Part shown: positions 62,037-64,000 of the stretch, one piece after another
Layout of the letters: each line of letters starts with the position of its first letter
Numbering within the stretch: the stretch's first letter is position 1
NCBI RefSeq assembly: GCF_013283195.1
Contig: NZ_JABEKT010000003.1
Location: 1 to 64,000 of the forward strand
Length of the DNA stretch: 64,000 bases
Reading direction: 5' to 3'
Origin: Ensifer adhaerens
Lineage (GTDB): Bacteria; Pseudomonadota; Alphaproteobacteria; Rhizobiales; Rhizobiaceae
Translations under genes and position numbers: made by a program
Notes under the pieces: model-generated
Told to the model about the DNA's origin: nothing
Database searches by the model: none
What the model saw: the letters and a program-made list of their open reading frames with translations, nothing else

Positions 62037-62825
62037 TCAGCGTCTCACGGTGGAATATCTGGAAAAGCGGGTGACGAGCTGGATCAGCCCCATGCAGGCC
62101 CAGGTGATGGCAAAGGCGACGACGGCGAGCGCCGAGGGCTCATAGGCCCGATTGCCGCCCATCCAGACCATGTAGGGGCCGAAGGAATTGACATTCAGCA
62201 GGGCCGCGAAGACGTATTCGCCGATGACGATCGCAAACGTCAGGAACGCACCCGACAGCACCGAGACGAACACATTCGGCAGGATGACGACGGCAAGGAC
62301 CCGCGCCCAGCCGGCCCCCAGCGACTGTGCCGCCTCTGTGAGGCTGGCGATGTCGATGGTGCGCAGGCCCGTATCCACCGAGCGATACATGTAAGGCAGT
62401 GCCAGCGTCGCATAGCCGAAAAGCAAAAGGAGATTGGTGCCCAACCAGGTGCCGGTCAGCGGCAGGACCGAAGAGGTGTTGTAGATGCGGATATATCCGA
62501 AGACGATCACGATGGGCGGAATGACCAGCGGCAGGAGCGTGATGAACTCGATGATCGGCCGCAGACCGGGAAGCTTGAGCCTTACGAAATAGGCCGTCGG
62601 CACGACAAGGAGGATACCGAGCACGATGGTCAGCAAGGCCAGCAAGACCGAATAGCCGAAGGTCTGCTGGAACTGCGGGTCGGCGAGCACGATCCGGTAC
62701 GCTTCGAAGCTGTATTCGCCGCGCTTCATGCGCATCGAGAAATCAAACATGCCGGCAAGCGGCAACAGGAAATAGAGACCGCCAAGGGCGACGGCGAGCC
62801 AGGAGCAGATGCGTTTTCCCGTCAT
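62037..62825 (-). CDS. ABC transporter permease (PotC-type)
   Basis: 262 aa with six hydrophobic helices. It has IVVFGYIRIYNTSSVLPLTG-type sequence in the middle and TEAAQSLGAGWARVLAVVIL as the EAA loop. ATG 62825 overlaps the stop of the partner permease gene (ATGA). The frame upstream to 63143 is read-through inside the partner gene. Confidence 0.92.
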   Translation of the reverse strand: MTGKRICSWLAVALGGLYFLLPLAGMFDFSMRMKRGEYSFEAYRIVLADPQFQQTFGYSVLLALLTIVLGILLVVPTAYFVRLKLPGLRPIIEFITLLPLVIPPIVIVFGYIRIYNTSSVLPLTGTWLGTNLLLLFGYATLALPYMYRSVDTGLRTIDIASLTEAAQSLGAGWARVLAVVILPNVFVSVLSGAFLTFAIVIGEYVFAALLNVNSFGPYMVWMGGNRAYEPSALAVVAFAITWACMGLIQLVTRFSRYSTVRR

Positions 62826-63706
62826 TTGACCCACCGTTCGGCACGCATGCGCAAGAGGATGTAGATGCCATTGGCGATCGCGGTCAGAAGGATCATCCCA
62901 AAGGCGATGGCATAGCCGAGATGCGGATCGTTGAGCACGTCGCCACGGATCTGCGCGAAGAGCACGATCGGCGCGATGGAAAGCGAGGAGCCGGTGAGCG
63001 CGATGGCGGTTGCGACCGCTCCAAAGGCATTGGCAAAGAGCAGCGCCAGCGTGCCGAGCAGCGAGGGCCACAACACCGGCAGCGCCACCAGCTGCCAATA
63101 TTGGGCGCCGGTGGCGCCGAGACTTTCGGCCGCCTCGCGCCATTCGCGGCGCAGGCCCTCCAGCGCAGGCGTGATGATCAGCACCATCAGCGGGATCTGG
63201 AAATAGAGATAGGTGAGTGCCAGCCCCAGAAAGGAGACTATGCTGAAGCCGGAGCCGTAGAGATTGATGCCGAACCAGTTGCGCAGCAGCATGGTCACGA
63301 AGCCGAGCCGGCCAAGCGTGGCGATGAAGGCAAAGGCGAGCGGCACGCCGGCGAAATTCGATGCGACGCCCGAGAAGGTGAGGATGCTGTTGCGGAGCGA
63401 GCGCGGCAGGTCGCCGAGCGTGATCGCGGCAGCGATGAGGAAGCCGAGAAGACAGCCGAGCGCCGCTGTCAGCAGGCTGAGTTCGACAGAAATCCAGAAG
63501 GCAGACCGGATGGAAGGTGACAGGAGCTTGCCAAGGTTGTCCAACGTCACCTGTCCTTGCGGATTGCGGAAGGCGCCGATGACGATGTTGAGTGTCGGCA
63601 AGATCAGGAACAGCGTGGCGAACAGGAAGAACGGAGCGACTCCGATCCAGCTGAGGAGGTGTCGCGGCCGCAAGGCCGCCGGCAGGATAGCGGCGCTTGT
63701 CGTCAT
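62822..63706 (-). CDS. ABC transporter permease (PotB-type)
   Basis: 294-aa permease with six hydrophobic helices. Features include RPRHLLSWIGVAPFFLFATL at the N-terminus and the EAA loop REAAESLGATGAQYWQLVAL. It is first of the two permeases, directly after the binding-protein gene and a hairpin. Confidence 0.92.
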   Translation of the reverse strand: MTTSAAILPAALRPRHLLSWIGVAPFFLFATLFLILPTLNIVIGAFRNPQGQVTLDNLGKLLSPSIRSAFWISVELSLLTAALGCLLGFLIAAAITLGDLPRSLRNSILTFSGVASNFAGVPLAFAFIATLGRLGFVTMLLRNWFGINLYGSGFSIVSFLGLALTYLYFQIPLMVLIITPALEGLRREWREAAESLGATGAQYWQLVALPVLWPSLLGTLALLFANAFGAVATAIALTGSSLSIAPIVLFAQIRGDVLNDPHLGYAIAFGMILLTAIANGIYILLRMRAERWVK

Positions 63707-63730
63707 CGGATTGTTTCCCGGGTGTATTGT

Positions 63731-63767
63731 GTCCGAAGGCCCCGCGAGAGGCGCGAAACCTTCGGAC
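63731..63767 (-). terminator. Hairpin between binding-protein and permease genes
   Basis: GTCCGAAGG / CCTTCGGAC, a 9-bp perfect stem with a 19-nt loop, in the 71-bp gap after the binding-protein stop. As at 3610, probably an expression-tuning hairpin. Confidence 0.55.
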
Positions 63768-63777
63768 GGATGCGGCG

Positions 63778-64000
63778 TTACTTCACGTTGGCGCCGACCA
63801 CCTTGTCCCAGCCTTCGACAATGGCGCCCTTGTTGGCGTCCAGCGCCTCGACGCTCGGGAAGACCGCCTTTTCATAGGCTTCAGCCGGCGGCAGCTTGTC
63901 GAGCAGGTCCTGCGGGAATTTTCCTGCTTTAAGCATGGCGTTGAAGCGCGCAGGGTGGCAATAGCCCTTCAGCCAGCCGGTCTGGCCTTCATCGGAATAG
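63778..64000 (-). CDS. ABC transporter substrate-binding protein, C-terminal part only
   Basis: About 74 C-terminal residues are visible (GWLKGYCHPARFNAMLK, PQDLLDKLPPAEAYEKAVFP and the final DKVVGANVK, stop TAA at 63780-63778); the rest lies beyond the window. The C-terminal helices fit a PotD-like periplasmic binding protein, as expected from its place before the two Pot-type permeases. Confidence 0.82.
   Translation of the reverse strand, partial: YSDEGQTGWLKGYCHPARFNAMLKAGKFPQDLLDKLPPAEAYEKAVFPSVEALDANKGAIVEGWDKVVGANVK

Noticed and set aside
1-64000. CRISPR arrays, intact tRNA or rRNA genes, complete insertion sequences
   Set aside because: None seen. The only tRNA sequence is the fMet fragment, and the repeats at 24354-24586 lack spacer-repeat periodicity.

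Overview
The window is GC-rich DNA (ATG starts, frequent four-base ATGA stop/start overlaps, Shine-Dalgarno GGAG/AGGA) from an alphaproteobacterium. Its gene content (many solute-uptake ABC operons, agmatine/polyamine catabolism, ROK/AraC/LuxR/LysR regulators, a rhizobial-type porin end) points to a Rhizobiaceae member such as Sinorhizobium/Ensifer or Rhizobium, probably from a catabolic replicon. The genus is an inference.

Layout. (A) 1-9123: a minus-strand sugar operon (isomerase, periplasmic binding protein, Gfo/Idh dehydrogenase, double ATPase, permease cut by the window edge). It diverges from a ROK regulator and a binding-protein paralogue with no signal peptide; an AraC regulator follows. 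(B) 9214-17209: a plus-strand aromatic-acid-type cluster with a three-subunit molybdenum hydroxylase (large subunit fused to a CoxG domain), a CoA ligase, an enoyl-CoA hydratase family enzyme and a BenE-type symporter. (C) 17210-29768: an accessory island. A minus-strand module encodes an M41 zinc peptidase and an AAA+ ATPase (an FtsH-like machine split inside the AAA lid), a 177-187 aa unknown, a PD-(D/E)XK-like protein and a DUF3102-like protein. It is followed by a repeat-rich AT-rich segment, small unknown genes and two tandem serine recombinases. The second recombinase reads into an antisense tRNA-fMet fragment that is fused to the 3' end of a porin gene. (D) 30510-33385: two glutathione-transferase-family genes, a small unknown gene and iron-siderophore gene debris.

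(E) 33386-50226: polyamine/agmatine region. It has a carbamoylase-type amidohydrolase, an aldehyde dehydrogenase, a secreted amidohydrolase, a LuxR regulator, aguA, aguB, an aminotransferase and a complete Pot-type ABC transporter. Behind it lies a second Pot-type operon led by an arginine-deiminase-family gene, in which a deletion fused the binding-protein gene to the end of a permease gene. (F) 50358-58897: a LysR regulator, a tautomerase, ProC, an APC permease, HyuB/HyuA, a small ABM protein and an XRE-cupin regulator. (G) 59120-64000: another PotABCD-like ABC operon (binding protein cut by the window end) with a TIM-barrel isomerase and an inositol-monophosphatase-family enzyme.

The most unusual part is island C: the split FtsH-like pair with its nuclease-like neighbour, a 15-bp palindrome found twice, spaced repeats, a recombinase pair with one degenerate active site, and the tRNA/porin junction. 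A second point is a CCCCC-N4-GG palindrome in front of both the aldehyde dehydrogenase and the Pot transporter operon, near the LuxR gene.
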